From: CAZHFA01 sp964534945
Lineage (GTDB): Bacteria > Bdellovibrionota_C > UBA2361 > CAKMMH01
Direction: 5' to 3'
Length of the DNA stretch: 64,000 bases
Assembly: GCA_964534945.1 (NCBI GenBank)
Contig: CAZHSB010000001.1
Coordinates: 36,996 to 100,995 of the forward strand
The notes under the pieces were generated by a model. That model had not been told where the DNA came from. It did no database searches and worked only from the letters and a program-made list of their open reading frames with translations. A program made the position numbers and the translations under genes. This document shows positions 9,068-17,646 of the stretch, piece after piece (within the stretch, counting starts at the first letter, position 1; every line of letters starts with the position of its first letter).

Positions 9068-9757
9068 ATGGTAGCTACAAGAGATGCCACAAGATATCGA
9101 TATAAACCTTTCGTTGGTTCTAGTCACACTTGGGCAATAAATAACATTTTACGAGAAAAAAAAGATATCGCAATACTTGATGTAGGTTGCGCAAAGGGGA
9201 TTGTAGGAAAAATTTTAAGTGAAAATAATTTTCCTAACGTTGATGCCGTTGAAGTCGACGAACATGCAAGGAAAGTAGCAAAAGAATTTTATCATTTTAT
9301 CTATCCGTCGATAGATAATGTGGATAAAAAATATGATTTAATTTTACTTTTAGATGTTTTAGAACATATTGAGAATCCAAAAAATTTTTTAGAAAACTTA
9401 TTAACAAAGTTATCTCCATCTGGAAAATTATTATTATCAGTTCCAAATGTCGCATTTTTACTGACTCGTTTACAACTACTCTTTGGAAATTTTAATTATA
9501 CTCAAAAGGGAATTTTGGATAGAACACATTTGCGATTTTTTACAAAAAAAACAATTTTAAATCTCTTACAAAATATTCCAAGACTTAGAATTTTATCAAC
9601 AAAAGTTTCCTCTGTCCCCATAGAGTTATTTTTAAATAAAAACATTGCTAATTCATGTAGTTGGGAGACAATTAGTAAAATGATATTATCTATTACTAAT
9701 CTGTTTCCGACGTTACTAGGTTATCAACATTTAATTTTAATACAGAAGGAAGAATAA
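9068..9757 (+). CDS. Class I SAM-dependent methyltransferase
   Basis: A Rossmann-type methyltransferase core is clear: ILDVGCAKGIVGKIL (motif I, about residues 36-50), VDAVEVDEHARKVA (motif II acidic residue), YDLILLLDVLEHIENP (motif IV) and LSPSGKLLLSVPN (motif V/VI). This layout matches the UbiG/type-12 group often acting on lipids, sugars or quinones. It is transcribed divergently from murB and is followed after five bases by a Tat gene. The substrate is unknown; a bacterial O-antigen or quinone precursor would be a guess. Confidence 0.85.
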   Translation: MVATRDATRYRYKPFVGSSHTWAINNILREKKDIAILDVGCAKGIVGKILSENNFPNVDAVEVDEHARKVAKEFYHFIYPSIDNVDKKYDLILLLDVLEHIENPKNFLENLLTKLSPSGKLLLSVPNVAFLLTRLQLLFGNFNYTQKGILDRTHLRFFTKKTILNLLQNIPRLRILSTKVSSVPIELFLNKNIANSCSWETISKMILSITNLFPTLLGYQHLILIQKEE

Positions 9758-9762
9758 CATTC

Positions 9763-10026
9763 GTGTTTGGGCTTAGCTTTTTTGAACTCATTGTAATTTT
9801 TTTTATAGCATTGATTGTCTTAGGGCCAGACAAACTTCAAGAGTTTGCTAAAAAATTAGGAAATTTTATTTCATCTATAAATGATTTTTCATCAAATATC
9901 AAAGATTCTTTTTCGGATTCTTTAACACCAAGCATTAATACCGACAAAAACACTAATGATTTTAAAAAGATTGAAGAAAAAGACGATAAAACCGACATAC
10001 CAAAAGATGAAAAAAAAGATTGCTAA
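9763..10026 (+). CDS. tatB: Twin-arginine translocase subunit TatA/TatB
   Basis: The 87-residue product starts with a short membrane helix (MFGLSFFELIVIFFIALIVLG), the GP hinge, and an amphipathic helix (DKLQEFAKKLGNFISSI), ending in a charged disordered tail. The residues FGLSFFE at the start and the longer tail favour TatB over TatA. Its start codon is GTG. It lies five bases after the methyltransferase stop. No tatC follows; the next feature is a tRNA gene, so tatC must lie elsewhere. Confidence 0.85.
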   Translation: MFGLSFFELIVIFFIALIVLGPDKLQEFAKKLGNFISSINDFSSNIKDSFSDSLTPSINTDKNTNDFKKIEEKDDKTDIPKDEKKDC

Positions 10027-10029
10027 TTT

Positions 10030-10058
10030 TTGACTTTTTTCTCTCTATTAGTTAAACT
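10030..10058 (+). promoter_or_regulatory. Probable sigma-70 promoter of tRNA-His
   Basis: TTGACT at 10030-10035 and TAAACT at 10053-10058 are separated by 17 bases. They end about 15 bases upstream of the tRNA-His 5' end, the geometry expected of a stable-RNA promoter. Confidence 0.65.
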
Positions 10059-10072
10059 CTTTTGCAACTTGT

Positions 10073-10149
10073 GGTGGATATAGCTCAGTTGGTAGAGCCC
10101 TGGATTGTGGTTCCAGTTGTCGTGGGTTCGAGCCCCACTATTCACCCCA
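10073..10149 (+). tRNA. tRNA-His (GTG)
   Basis: A full cloverleaf is present: acceptor GTGGATA/TATTCAC, D-arm with AGCTCAGTTGGTAGAGC, anticodon stem CTGGA/TCCAG around TTGTGGT (anticodon GTG), T-arm GTGGGTTCGAGCCCCAC, and an encoded CCA. An additional G directly before the acceptor pairs with C73, the normal bacterial encoded G-1 histidine identity element. This matters because many alphaproteobacteria have lost it. Confidence 0.97.
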
Positions 10150-10238
10150 TTTTTCAAGTAAAAAACTTTCACTTCAACATGATGATTTTTCTTTATATTT
10201 TTTCTTTTTTTATTTTTTCTAATTAATAGGGATCGTTT

Positions 10239-11075
10239 ATGTTTTATATTGGTTGCCATTTATCTTCATCAAAAGGTTTTCTCGCCATGGGGAAAGAGGC
10301 GTTATCTATTGGTGCAAACACGTTTCAATTTTTTACAAGGAATCCAAGAGGCGGACAAGCAAAGCCTATCGATATAAATGATATGGAAAAATATGTCGCC
10401 TTTGCAAAGAAATATAACTTTGGCTCCATTGTAGCACATGCACCATATACTATGAATGCCTGCGCAAAAGATGAAGGATTAAGAATTTTTGCAAAAAATA
10501 TGATGCAAGATGATTTATCAAGATTAGAACACATTCCAAATAGCCTATATAATTTTCATCCGGGAAGCCATGTATCTCAAGGAGTTGATATCGGAATTAA
10601 ATATATTTCTCAAATGTTAAATGAAAGCATAACAAAAGATACTTCAACACTTGTTTTGCTTGAAACAATGTCAGGAAAAGGAAGTGAAATAGGACGTTCT
10701 TTTGAAGAGATAGAAGATATAATCTCAAAAGTTAATCTAAATGAGAAAGTGGGAGTTTGCCTAGATACATGTCACATTTTTGATGCTGGATACGACATAA
10801 TCAATCATTTAGATGATGTTATAGAGAATTTTGATAAGATAATCGGGATTAAAAAATTAAAAGCTATTCATTTAAACGATACGATGAATCCATTTGAATC
10901 CCATAAAGATAGGCATCAAAAAATTGGTGACGGTTATATAGGAATTGAAACTCTTTCTAAAGTGATAAACCACCCTAGCTTAAAAAATTTACCTTTTATT
11001 TTAGAAACGCCAAATGAAATTGACGGATACAAAAAAGAAATCGCCCTATTAAAAAGTCATAGAAACGATTCCTAA
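10239..11075 (+). CDS. nfo: Deoxyribonuclease IV / endonuclease IV (Nfo)
   Basis: Endonuclease IV is a three-zinc TIM-barrel enzyme that incises DNA 5' of abasic sites in base-excision repair. The sequence begins MFYIGCHLSSSKGF (first zinc His), contains VAHAPYTMN, LYNFHPGSHVSQG, LLETMSG, VGVCLDTCHIFDAGYD, AIHLNDTMNPF, HQKIGDGYIG and ends ILETPNEIDGY. All zinc-ligand blocks are present in order. Length is 278, as expected. AGGGA precedes the ATG. It is separated from tRNA-His by about 90 bases and converges with the minus-strand miaB cluster. Confidence 0.96.
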   Translation: MFYIGCHLSSSKGFLAMGKEALSIGANTFQFFTRNPRGGQAKPIDINDMEKYVAFAKKYNFGSIVAHAPYTMNACAKDEGLRIFAKNMMQDDLSRLEHIPNSLYNFHPGSHVSQGVDIGIKYISQMLNESITKDTSTLVLLETMSGKGSEIGRSFEEIEDIISKVNLNEKVGVCLDTCHIFDAGYDIINHLDDVIENFDKIIGIKKLKAIHLNDTMNPFESHKDRHQKIGDGYIGIETLSKVINHPSLKNLPFILETPNEIDGYKKEIALLKSHRNDS

Positions 11076-11111
11076 ATAACCAATAAAGAATAAACTTATT
11101 AATAAAGTAAT

Positions 11112-11915
11112 TTAAAAAGTTTGTTCAGGATACTTTACCTTTAACTCTTCTTTTAACTTATCTAACGCCTGAGCATCGTCTCCTGTAGACAAAGATTCCA
11201 ATGTTTTAAAAGCAACTACATTAAAATATATTCCATCTTTTGCAAGTTGCGTTAATAAATCTTTAGCTTCACCATCTTGTGTCCCATTTTCAAAATAATA
11301 TTTTGCCATTATTATTGCAGATAGCTCTTTATAAAATCTTGCCTTATCATCTTTTTCTTTTGCAAAAGTTTGATAATTACTTTTTCCAATCTTGCTCTTA
11401 AAGCCTTCAATATCATTTTTCGATTTATCAAGAAGCGCAGAATAAAGAATAGTAACAGTATCATAATCTCTATCACTTGATAAAATTTTTATAGACTCAT
11501 CAGATATCTTATAAGATTCTTCTAATTGCTTTTTTAAGTCTTCTAGATCTTTTTTCTTACCTTCTATTTTTTTATCCTCTTTCATCTCTTTTTGAGATCC
11601 ATCTATTTCTAATTGCATTTCCTTAATATCTTTATTTAAAGTTATTATATTGGCATATTGAGAACGAAGATTAGCAAAACTATCGGCAGCGTCATGTTTA
11701 CTATTTTCTCTTACTTCAGTAAATTTTTGATTCGCATAATAGCAACCAATTAAAATGATGATCGCCCAACAAATAACTCCTTGCCATTTTTTTATAAATC
11801 TAAATAACGGATCTTCAACAAAAGTTTTCTCTATTTCAGATTCGACAACTTCTGGAGTTACTATATTTTTATTTTCATTTAAGTTTTCAACCTTTCTATC
11901 TTTCTTTTTGTTCAT
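11112..11915 (-). CDS. Membrane-anchored coiled-coil/TPR-like protein (YfgM-like)
   Basis: The N-terminal 38 residues are cytoplasmic and charged. One membrane helix follows (WQGVICWAIIILIGCYY, about residues 44-62), then a Lys/Glu-rich coiled coil (roughly 90-145) and helical repeats reminiscent of the TPR-like domain of YfgM, a periplasmic chaperone partner of PpiD and SecYEG. The topology fits that family, but the sequence is too divergent for a firm name. It is the last gene of the miaB operon, 26 bases after the nuclease-family gene. Confidence 0.5.
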   Translation of the reverse strand: MNKKKDRKVENLNENKNIVTPEVVESEIEKTFVEDPLFRFIKKWQGVICWAIIILIGCYYANQKFTEVRENSKHDAADSFANLRSQYANIITLNKDIKEMQLEIDGSQKEMKEDKKIEGKKKDLEDLKKQLEESYKISDESIKILSSDRDYDTVTILYSALLDKSKNDIEGFKSKIGKSNYQTFAKEKDDKARFYKELSAIIMAKYYFENGTQDGEAKDLLTQLAKDGIYFNVVAFKTLESLSTGDDAQALDKLKEELKVKYPEQTF

Positions 11916-11941
11916 AATTTTTCCCTTAGCTTAAATAAATA

Positions 11942-12532
11942 TTAAACCTTATATTTAAAATCTTCTGGATTAAGATTATCCAGCAATTCTTCCCACTTAT
12001 CTTTATCTATTTTTTCAAATGACAAAGTTCGATTTTCAGAATTATCGTCTTCATCTTTCTCGTCGTTTAATTTTTCTTTATTATTAAAATTTACTTCACC
12101 GTCCATCATCCTACCATAGGCACCTGTCGATTTTGCAAATTTTAAGACGGTCTCTGTAACGTATATTAAAGCAGATTCTCTAAGTGCCAAAGCTATTGCA
12201 TCACTTGGTCTTGAATCTACAATATATGTTTTTGATCCATCAGAAATAATAAGTTCCGCATAATATGTAGCATCTTTTATTTGAGTTATTACAATTCTTT
12301 CTAATTTAACAGAAAGAGAATCAAAAATATTTGAAATTAAATCATGCGTAAGAGGACGTGACAATTCAACATTTTTTAAAGAAGTAGCAATCGCTGTAGC
12401 TTCAGAAAATCCAATCCAAATAGGGAGGCACCCATCTCCATCACATTCTTTTAGAATTACAACAGGGCTTTCCGTATTGCGATCCATAACAAGTCCAACG
12501 ACAACCATTTCCAATGCTTTTTCTTGAGACAT
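11942..12532 (-). CDS. Bifunctional nuclease family protein (DUF151)
   Basis: The first 130 residues match the DUF151/BFN domain: VVILKECDGDGCLPIWIGFSEA, RPLTHDLISNIFDSL and DSRPSDAIALALR are the characteristic blocks. Members include plant bifunctional nucleases and many uncharacterised bacterial proteins. A Lys/Glu/Asp-rich C-terminal tail of about 60 residues follows, as in many bacterial versions. It is translated 20 bases downstream of miaB. The biochemical role in bacteria is not established. Confidence 0.88.
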   Translation of the reverse strand: MSQEKALEMVVVGLVMDRNTESPVVILKECDGDGCLPIWIGFSEATAIATSLKNVELSRPLTHDLISNIFDSLSVKLERIVITQIKDATYYAELIISDGSKTYIVDSRPSDAIALALRESALIYVTETVLKFAKSTGAYGRMMDGEVNFNNKEKLNDEKDEDDNSENRTLSFEKIDKDKWEELLDNLNPEDFKYKV

Positions 12533-12551
12533 AAAATCCTTTATTATATTC

Positions 12552-13880
12552 CTACGCTTTCAATGTTAATCTTGCACTATCCTGTATTTTAACAGTTATA
12601 ATATCACCTAGTTTTAATTTTGAATAGTCCCCATCAAACCTTGTATTAAAATCTGAGGAAAAATTCACAGTAATATTTTGAGAATTTGTTCCTTTAAAGC
12701 AATTTTCATCTTTTTTAGAAAAACCATCTATTAAAATTTCACTATCTTTACCAATAAAAGATTTTAAAACTTTTGCTGAAACTTCATATTGTCTGTCTTG
12801 CAAAAATTTTAATCTTGCTAACTTTTCTTGATAAGAAACTTTGTCATCTAACTTTAAGGCTTCAGTGTTAGGGCGTGGTGAGTAAACAAATGAATAACTA
12901 TTCACAAATCCCACTTTTTCTACTATATCAATAGTTTCCAAGAACTCTGATTCTGTTTCTGTAGGGAAACCAACAATGATATCTGTAGTAAAAGCCATAT
13001 CTGGTATTTTTGATCGTATTTTTTCTATAATTTCAAGGTAATGTTCTCGTGTATATTTTCTATTCATCAAATCTAGCACTCTATTATTTCCAGCCTGCAA
13101 AGGAAGATGAATACTCCTACAAATTTTTGGATTTGAACATACAAGAGAAATAAATTCTTCTGTTATATGTTTTGGATGTGGGCTTACAAAACGAATTCTT
13201 TCCAATCCATCGATTTTTGATATTTGATCAAGTAATTTCTCGAAAGTCATACTCTCATTTAAATCACTTCCATAAGAATTTACGCATTGTCCCAAAAGCA
13301 AAACCTCTTTAGCACCATGTTCCACAGATTGTTTTATTTCATCTACAATCTGAGCTTTAGGCCTTGATACTTCAGGTCCTCTTGTTTGTGGAACTATACA
13401 ATAAGCACAGCGATTATTACAACCTCTACTTATTCCTACAGATATAGATAAATTTCCCATTAATGGAGGATTTGATAACGATAGATCTTCCCATTTTTCT
13501 CTATAATCTACGTTACATTGATGTTCTTTTTGAGCATCTTTTATAAAATTTGGAATTAACGATAAATTATGCGTTCCAAAAACAAAATCTACATTTGGCG
13601 CGTTTTTAAAAAGTTCTTGACCATACTGTTGTGCAACACAACCACCGACTCCAATAAGTAAATTTTTATTTTGTTTTTTTAATGGTTTTAATGAGGCAAG
13701 AACAGCTAATAATTTTTCTTCGGGTTTTTTACGCACACTACAAGTATTTATAATTATAAGATCTGCATTAACTGCAGAATCCACTTTCTCATATTCATTT
13801 TCCAAAAGGCGTTCTATCCTTGCAGAATCATAAACATTCATCTGACAACCGTATGTTCTGATAAATAGCTTTTTTTTCAT
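12552..13880 (-). CDS. miaB: tRNA-2-methylthio-N6-dimethylallyladenosine synthase MiaB
   Basis: MiaB is a radical-SAM methylthiotransferase that modifies A37 of tRNAs reading UNN codons. The N-terminal UPF0004 domain supplies three auxiliary-cluster cysteines (RTYGCQMN, NTCSVR, GCVAQQYG). The radical-SAM motif CNNRCAYCIVPQTRGPE follows near residue 155. The C-terminal TRAM domain ends the protein. RTYGCQMNVYDSARI is MiaB-specific rather than RimO/MtaB-like. Length (442) is typical. It follows a lipoprotein gene by 14 bases. Confidence 0.97.
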   Translation of the reverse strand: MKKKLFIRTYGCQMNVYDSARIERLLENEYEKVDSAVNADLIIINTCSVRKKPEEKLLAVLASLKPLKKQNKNLLIGVGGCVAQQYGQELFKNAPNVDFVFGTHNLSLIPNFIKDAQKEHQCNVDYREKWEDLSLSNPPLMGNLSISVGISRGCNNRCAYCIVPQTRGPEVSRPKAQIVDEIKQSVEHGAKEVLLLGQCVNSYGSDLNESMTFEKLLDQISKIDGLERIRFVSPHPKHITEEFISLVCSNPKICRSIHLPLQAGNNRVLDLMNRKYTREHYLEIIEKIRSKIPDMAFTTDIIVGFPTETESEFLETIDIVEKVGFVNSYSFVYSPRPNTEALKLDDKVSYQEKLARLKFLQDRQYEVSAKVLKSFIGKDSEILIDGFSKKDENCFKGTNSQNITVNFSSDFNTRFDGDYSKLKLGDIITVKIQDSARLTLKA

Positions 13881-13894
13881 TTTTATAAAAATTC

Positions 13895-14683
13895 TTAATG
13901 TGAAAAACTTACAATTCTTATATCAGGCGTATAAAGATTAACCTCATCTCCACTTAAAATGGTTTCTAACTCCATCTCAAATTTTTTTGTGCTTTTTGGT
14001 TTTAATGCTACATCCTTTATTTCTAAGAATTCTTCATCATTACTTAACTTTTTGTCCCCTATTTTACTTTTAAACGAAACTGCTAAAGAAATTTCTTTTA
14101 CAACCTTATCAGATAAGTTTTCGAAATCTCCACTTATAACAAAATAATATTGTAAATCCTTTCCTGAAGGAGAGACTATCTTTTTATCAAAATATAAATT
14201 GCTCATTTTCAATACTTCCGTTTTAGTACTAGTTTGAGCTTGTGCATTAGGTTTTGTAAATTTCTTCAATGCCTCCTCTCCCCACAAAAGTTCCAATTGA
14301 AAATCAGTAGACTTTTTAAGATCAGTAGAAATTAAAAACTTTTTAGGCTCATCTGCATTAATAAATTCACTCTTATCCTTGCCCATTAATTTTGAAAGAA
14401 TGTATGCATGTTCACTAACTACTTTTGAATTTATATCAAGTAACCTTAAATTCAACACCACATCTTTCACAGGGGCTTTAACTTCGCTCGTAATTTGACC
14501 TAATATATAAATTTTTTCTCCATCATTAATCTTTTCCAATACTTCCAAAGAAAACATCTCATCATCACTTTTCGGAGAATTAGTTCCTACGGAGACAACC
14601 CCTCCTTTCAAAACACAAGATGAAAAAAAACATAAAAAAATACTAAAAAAACATTTGAAAAAAAATTTATTTTTCTTGATCAC
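13895..14683 (-). CDS. Predicted lipoprotein of unknown function
   Basis: A signal peptide with lipobox (FLCFFSSC, Cys at about residue 23) predicts a lipid-anchored protein. The rest is predominantly beta-strand-like. Two segments have a similar layout, each with strands ending in a phrase like VVLNLRLLDINSKV or EISLAVSFKSKI, suggesting a pair of beta-sandwich domains. I do not recognise a family. It overlaps the upstream lipoprotein gene by 17 bases and precedes miaB, implying translational coupling. Confidence 0.65.
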   Translation of the reverse strand: MIKKNKFFFKCFFSIFLCFFSSCVLKGGVVSVGTNSPKSDDEMFSLEVLEKINDGEKIYILGQITSEVKAPVKDVVLNLRLLDINSKVVSEHAYILSKLMGKDKSEFINADEPKKFLISTDLKKSTDFQLELLWGEEALKKFTKPNAQAQTSTKTEVLKMSNLYFDKKIVSPSGKDLQYYFVISGDFENLSDKVVKEISLAVSFKSKIGDKKLSNDEEFLEIKDVALKPKSTKKFEMELETILSGDEVNLYTPDIRIVSFSH

Positions 14684-15122
14684 TTAAAATAACCCTTTTT
14701 GATAAAGTCCATTCCCCTAAATTAAAATTCCAAGTTTCTTCTACATTCTCATCATTTACTACATACTGTGGTATTTCATAATATTTTACCAAAACCTGAA
14801 CTGTTGCTGTTTTTGATAAATCAGAAAAAGCAATATCTTCTGTCTTTATAGAAACTATTTTTCGTTCCTTATATCGCTTGAAAGTTTCACGAACATCATC
14901 AATTGATTCCTCTTTTACCGAAGCTACTGCCCTCGAATATGAACCCCAATAAATATTATCTTGAAAGCTTTTTAATGTCTTTGGAAGCAATCCTTGCCTA
15001 TCTGCCTCTGTGACTCCCATACTCTTGTATGAATCAATGAACGGCACAAAAACGCATGCATCAAGACACAAAATTGATACCAATGATAACAACAAAATAC
15101 CTTTACTAATTTTTTTTACCAT
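14667..15122 (-). CDS. Predicted small lipoprotein of unknown function
   Basis: The N-terminus has a basic n-region, hydrophobic core and lipobox LCLDAC (Cys at about residue 22). The mature part contains MGVTEADRQGLLPKTLKSF, then a region of alternating strands (KTATVQVLVKYYE) ending with WNFNLGEWTLSKR. The layout resembles SnoaL/NTF2-like lipoproteins, but this is only a resemblance. It starts one base after the stop of the small gene before it and overlaps the following lipoprotein gene. Confidence 0.65.
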   Translation of the reverse strand: MVKKISKGILLLSLVSILCLDACVFVPFIDSYKSMGVTEADRQGLLPKTLKSFQDNIYWGSYSRAVASVKEESIDDVRETFKRYKERKIVSIKTEDIAFSDLSKTATVQVLVKYYEIPQYVVNDENVEETWNFNLGEWTLSKRVILSDQEK

Positions 15123-15365
15123 TTAAAGCTCCCCTTTTTTAAATTTTTGAATTGTTTTCTTTATCATCGTAAAATCATTTTTTTTATCTTTATTATTTAT
15201 TGCATATTCATATGAACGCGGGCCAAATGCCCCTTGGAAATAAAGCTCAGTATCAATTTTATTAACACTAGGAGAACATCTATAAAGCTCCCTTGCACCA
15301 AGTGCTGTAATAGAAATTGCAAATCCAAAAAAAACTAGCTTTTGCCACATTTTTAAATCTGACAT
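15123..15365 (-). CDS. Small single-span membrane protein of unknown function
   Basis: This 80-residue protein has one hydrophobic segment (LVFFGFAISITALGARELY, about residues 10-28), then a polar domain with YFQGAFGPRSYEYAIN and a Lys-rich C-terminus. No family is recognised. Its stop abuts the ATG of the lipoprotein gene downstream, so the three genes 15365-13895 look like one translationally linked unit feeding into miaB. Confidence 0.6.
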   Translation of the reverse strand: MSDLKMWQKLVFFGFAISITALGARELYRCSPSVNKIDTELYFQGAFGPRSYEYAINNKDKKNDFTMIKKTIQKFKKGEL

Positions 15366-15422
15366 AAATTCCTCTTTAAAAACAAATATTTTAACACAAA
15401 ATCATATTTCTTACTAATAACG

Positions 15423-15767
15423 TTAACACGGAGGCCAACCCAGCATCTTACCACCTATTATATGGATATGAAGATGTTTTACTGACTGCAAAGCATCTTC
15501 TCCATTATTAATAACTAATCTATATCCAGTTTCTGATATTCCTTGTTCGATTACTATTTGCTTTATAGCTTCGAACAGATCTGTCAATATTTCACCATCT
15601 TCTTTTTCTAAAGAATTGACATTAGGAATTTCTTTTTTGGGAATTACCAATATATGAACAGGAGCAACTGGATTCACATCTTTAAATGCCAAAACAGTTT
15701 CATTTTCAAAAACTATTGTAGCAGGAATTTCTCTTTTTATTATCTTTGAAAAAATTGTCTCACTCAT
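15423..15767 (-). CDS. HIT family protein (HinT-type)
   Basis: The histidine-triad motif HLHIHIIGG (about residues 96-104) and the ending MLGWPP are diagnostic of HinT purine-nucleoside phosphoramidases. SKIIKREIPATIVFENETV at the start and PVHILVIPKKEI also match. The length (114) is typical for this cytoplasmic enzyme. It is the first gene of the minus-strand cluster running towards miaB. Confidence 0.95.
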   Translation of the reverse strand: MSETIFSKIIKREIPATIVFENETVLAFKDVNPVAPVHILVIPKKEIPNVNSLEKEDGEILTDLFEAIKQIVIEQGISETGYRLVINNGEDALQSVKHLHIHIIGGKMLGWPPC

Positions 15768-15870
15768 GTTATTTATAGTAAAGTTAAACAGTTAAACATA
15801 CAAGATTAAAAATGAAACATACATATTTTTTCTTTATAATTTTTATATAAAAATTATAAATGAAATAAAA

Positions 15871-15907
15871 AAAAGCTTCCTAGTTATATTATAACTAGGA
15901 AGCTTTT
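15871..15907 (-). terminator. Rho-independent terminator of the porin gene
   Basis: A perfect 18-base-pair inverted repeat with a one-base centre (arms 15871-15888 and 15890-15907) is followed on the minus strand by a run of T. It lies 36 bases past the porin stop codon, so it terminates porin transcription before the HIT gene. Confidence 0.92.
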
Positions 15908-15943
15908 CCCTTTTAATTAAACTCTAAAAGCGTTTTGGCCAGA

Positions 15944-17131
15944 CTACCACCAAGTCGACACACCAACTAACCATTTATTAGTTGTGTCTTTATCTCTTGT
16001 TTCAAAATCTTTTTCTTCAATAACATCATAGCCAACTTGTGCTTTTAAATGTTGTCCCCAGAAATAGTAGTTTGCAACAACAGATGCTTGTTTGATGTTG
16101 TCATTTCCTGAACATTCTCTCCAGTACTTTCCATCATCACAATCAGAGTATCCATAACGAGTAGCTAATTCTAACTTTTGAGGTAATACAAAATAACCTG
16201 TTTGAACATAGAACCCTTTGTAATCTGCAGTATCTTCTGGTCCCTCAGGATCTAATCTATCATAAAAATATTCACCTGTTAGTGAAAAACCTTTAATTTT
16301 TAGATTAGCATCAGTGCTTATGGCTTGAGAAGAATATGTTGTATCAATTTGATTAAAATCTGAATACCCATAAGCAGTACCAACATTTAATGCCAAGTCT
16401 TCAGTGTTCCCAAGGTCACCTTCTTCAAAAGGATTCATTTCACCAAGGATGTCTAATCTTGCGAAAGCAAATCCAGCAACATCATTGTCTACACCAGGTA
16501 AGTTTCTTCCTTCATCTACACTATCTCCACCTCTAACTGATGCACCAAATTTTAACTTACCATCTAGCACGTCACCTTGAGCACCAAAACCTTGTTGGTA
16601 TCCCTTAGTAATGACATCCGAAGCAACAGTTCTGTCAAGAAATTGCATATTGCTTATGCTAGTATTAAATTGTCTTGAAATTTCTGTTTTCCATTGTCCT
16701 AAACGAGCCCTTGCATTATCACAAGGTTGCCATTGGATGTAAGCATCTCTTACAAGGTCTCCTGCATCACCCTCAAGGTCAGCTTCAAACTTGTAATAAA
16801 ATTCGTTATAAAGAGCAGTTCCATCAATACCAATTCTTAAGTTGGTGTTTTCAAAATTATCGTCATTTTCGGAATTATCATTGTCAATAAACTCATATCT
16901 CGTACGATATTTTGCATAAACTCTAGCAGTAAAACCATCATCTGGAAATTCTACTCTACTTCCCTCATTCCAATAAATTTTTACAGGTTCCTCAGCAGTA
17001 TCTTCTTTAGCCAAAGCAAGTTCATTTCTTGTAACGATACCTTTTTCAACAAGGATATCCTCTAAAGTTTTTGCTTGCGAAGCAAAAGGGATAAGGAGAG
17101 ATAAAACTGTAAATGCTATTATTTTTCGCAT
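15944..17131 (-). CDS. Outer-membrane porin, phosphate-selective (OprO/P-like)
   Basis: The product has a cleavable signal peptide (ending ASQA), a short N-terminal helical stretch with EDILVEKGIVTRNELALAK as seen in OprP-type porins, and then about 350 residues of alternating beta strands rich in aromatic and acidic residues. It ends in VGVSTWW, with the terminal aromatic needed for BAM recognition. ARLGQWKTEISRQF is typical of the porin O/P family. It has a strong promoter, long leader and strong terminator, so it is likely monocistronic and highly expressed. Substrate preference is not readable; the many acidic residues do not prove phosphate selectivity. Confidence 0.85.
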   Translation of the reverse strand: MRKIIAFTVLSLLIPFASQAKTLEDILVEKGIVTRNELALAKEDTAEEPVKIYWNEGSRVEFPDDGFTARVYAKYRTRYEFIDNDNSENDDNFENTNLRIGIDGTALYNEFYYKFEADLEGDAGDLVRDAYIQWQPCDNARARLGQWKTEISRQFNTSISNMQFLDRTVASDVITKGYQQGFGAQGDVLDGKLKFGASVRGGDSVDEGRNLPGVDNDVAGFAFARLDILGEMNPFEEGDLGNTEDLALNVGTAYGYSDFNQIDTTYSSQAISTDANLKIKGFSLTGEYFYDRLDPEGPEDTADYKGFYVQTGYFVLPQKLELATRYGYSDCDDGKYWRECSGNDNIKQASVVANYYFWGQHLKAQVGYDVIEEKDFETRDKDTTNKWLVGVSTWW

Positions 17132-17281
17132 ATTAAATTCTCCAAAAAAATTTAAAATTAATAAATCTTACTTAAAATCGATTGTGGGACATCATTCAAC
17201 AAACTAGATATCTTGAATGATCAATTTAAAACAAAAATAAATCAATCGTGCAAGACATCTTACCCACACAACCAAGGATAA
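17132..17281 (-). other. Long structured 5' leader of the porin mRNA
   Basis: Between the predicted porin promoter and its start there are about 140 bases without an ORF. A 9-bp stem (17191-17199 with 17213-17221, ATCATTCAA/TTGAATGAT) is enclosed by longer-range complementary blocks: TTGTGGG at 17183-17189 against the CCCACACAA block near 17264-17272. These could fold into one structured leader. A regulatory role is inferred from the structure only. Confidence 0.45.
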
Positions 17282-17309
17282 ATTTTACACGAACGACAGC
17301 ATTAGTCAA
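17282..17309 (-). promoter_or_regulatory. Probable sigma-70 promoter of the porin gene
   Basis: On the minus strand TTGACT (17304-17309) and TAAAAT (17282-17287) are spaced by 16 bases, a near-consensus promoter driving the porin leader. The rest of the gap up to 17472 shows no ORF or recognised site. Confidence 0.65.
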
Positions 17310-17472
17310 CTAGCTTTTTCACTTTTATTTTTTCTATCATCCTAGATTTGTTAAATATATTCTAATGCGCTCTCTAATAATTTTGATAAGTTAAAAAATA
17401 AAAATCGAAGCAACACGACTGTAAAATCAGACTTAATATTACTTTTCATTTTACATCAAAATAGGAGGTTTT

Positions 17473-17622
17473 ATGATTCCAGAGAATGTAAGAAAAAATT
17501 TTACCGTAGTAAATATAAACATTCAAAATCACCCTGACTACATAAAACTAAAAGAAAGAGTCTACCAATTAGAGCGCCAAGTAAGTGAAAAGAAAGTAAC
17601 GTTATTTGGAAAGAAAAAATAA
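17473..17622 (+). CDS. Very small protein (49 aa) of unknown function
   Basis: A 49-codon ORF begins with ATG preceded by an exact AGGAGG (17463-17468) at ideal spacing. The product starts MIPENVRKNF, has a beta-like start (FTVVNINIQN) followed by a short helix (IKLKERVYQLERQV) and a basic end. The strong ribosome-binding site makes translation likely. No family is recognised; it lies between the porin promoter and tRNA-Lys. Confidence 0.6.
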   Translation: MIPENVRKNFTVVNINIQNHPDYIKLKERVYQLERQVSEKKVTLFGKKK

Positions 17623-17646
17623 GATATCACAGATCAAAAAGAAAAA

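Noticed and set aside
10023..10259. 78-codon minus-strand ORF
   Set aside because: It runs straight through the tRNA-His gene and into the nfo start, and has no ribosome-binding site.
15836..15860. Near-palindromic AT-rich block upstream of the HIT gene
   Set aside because: Arms are unequal by one base and made only of A and T, so it may arise by chance; too weak to list as a site.
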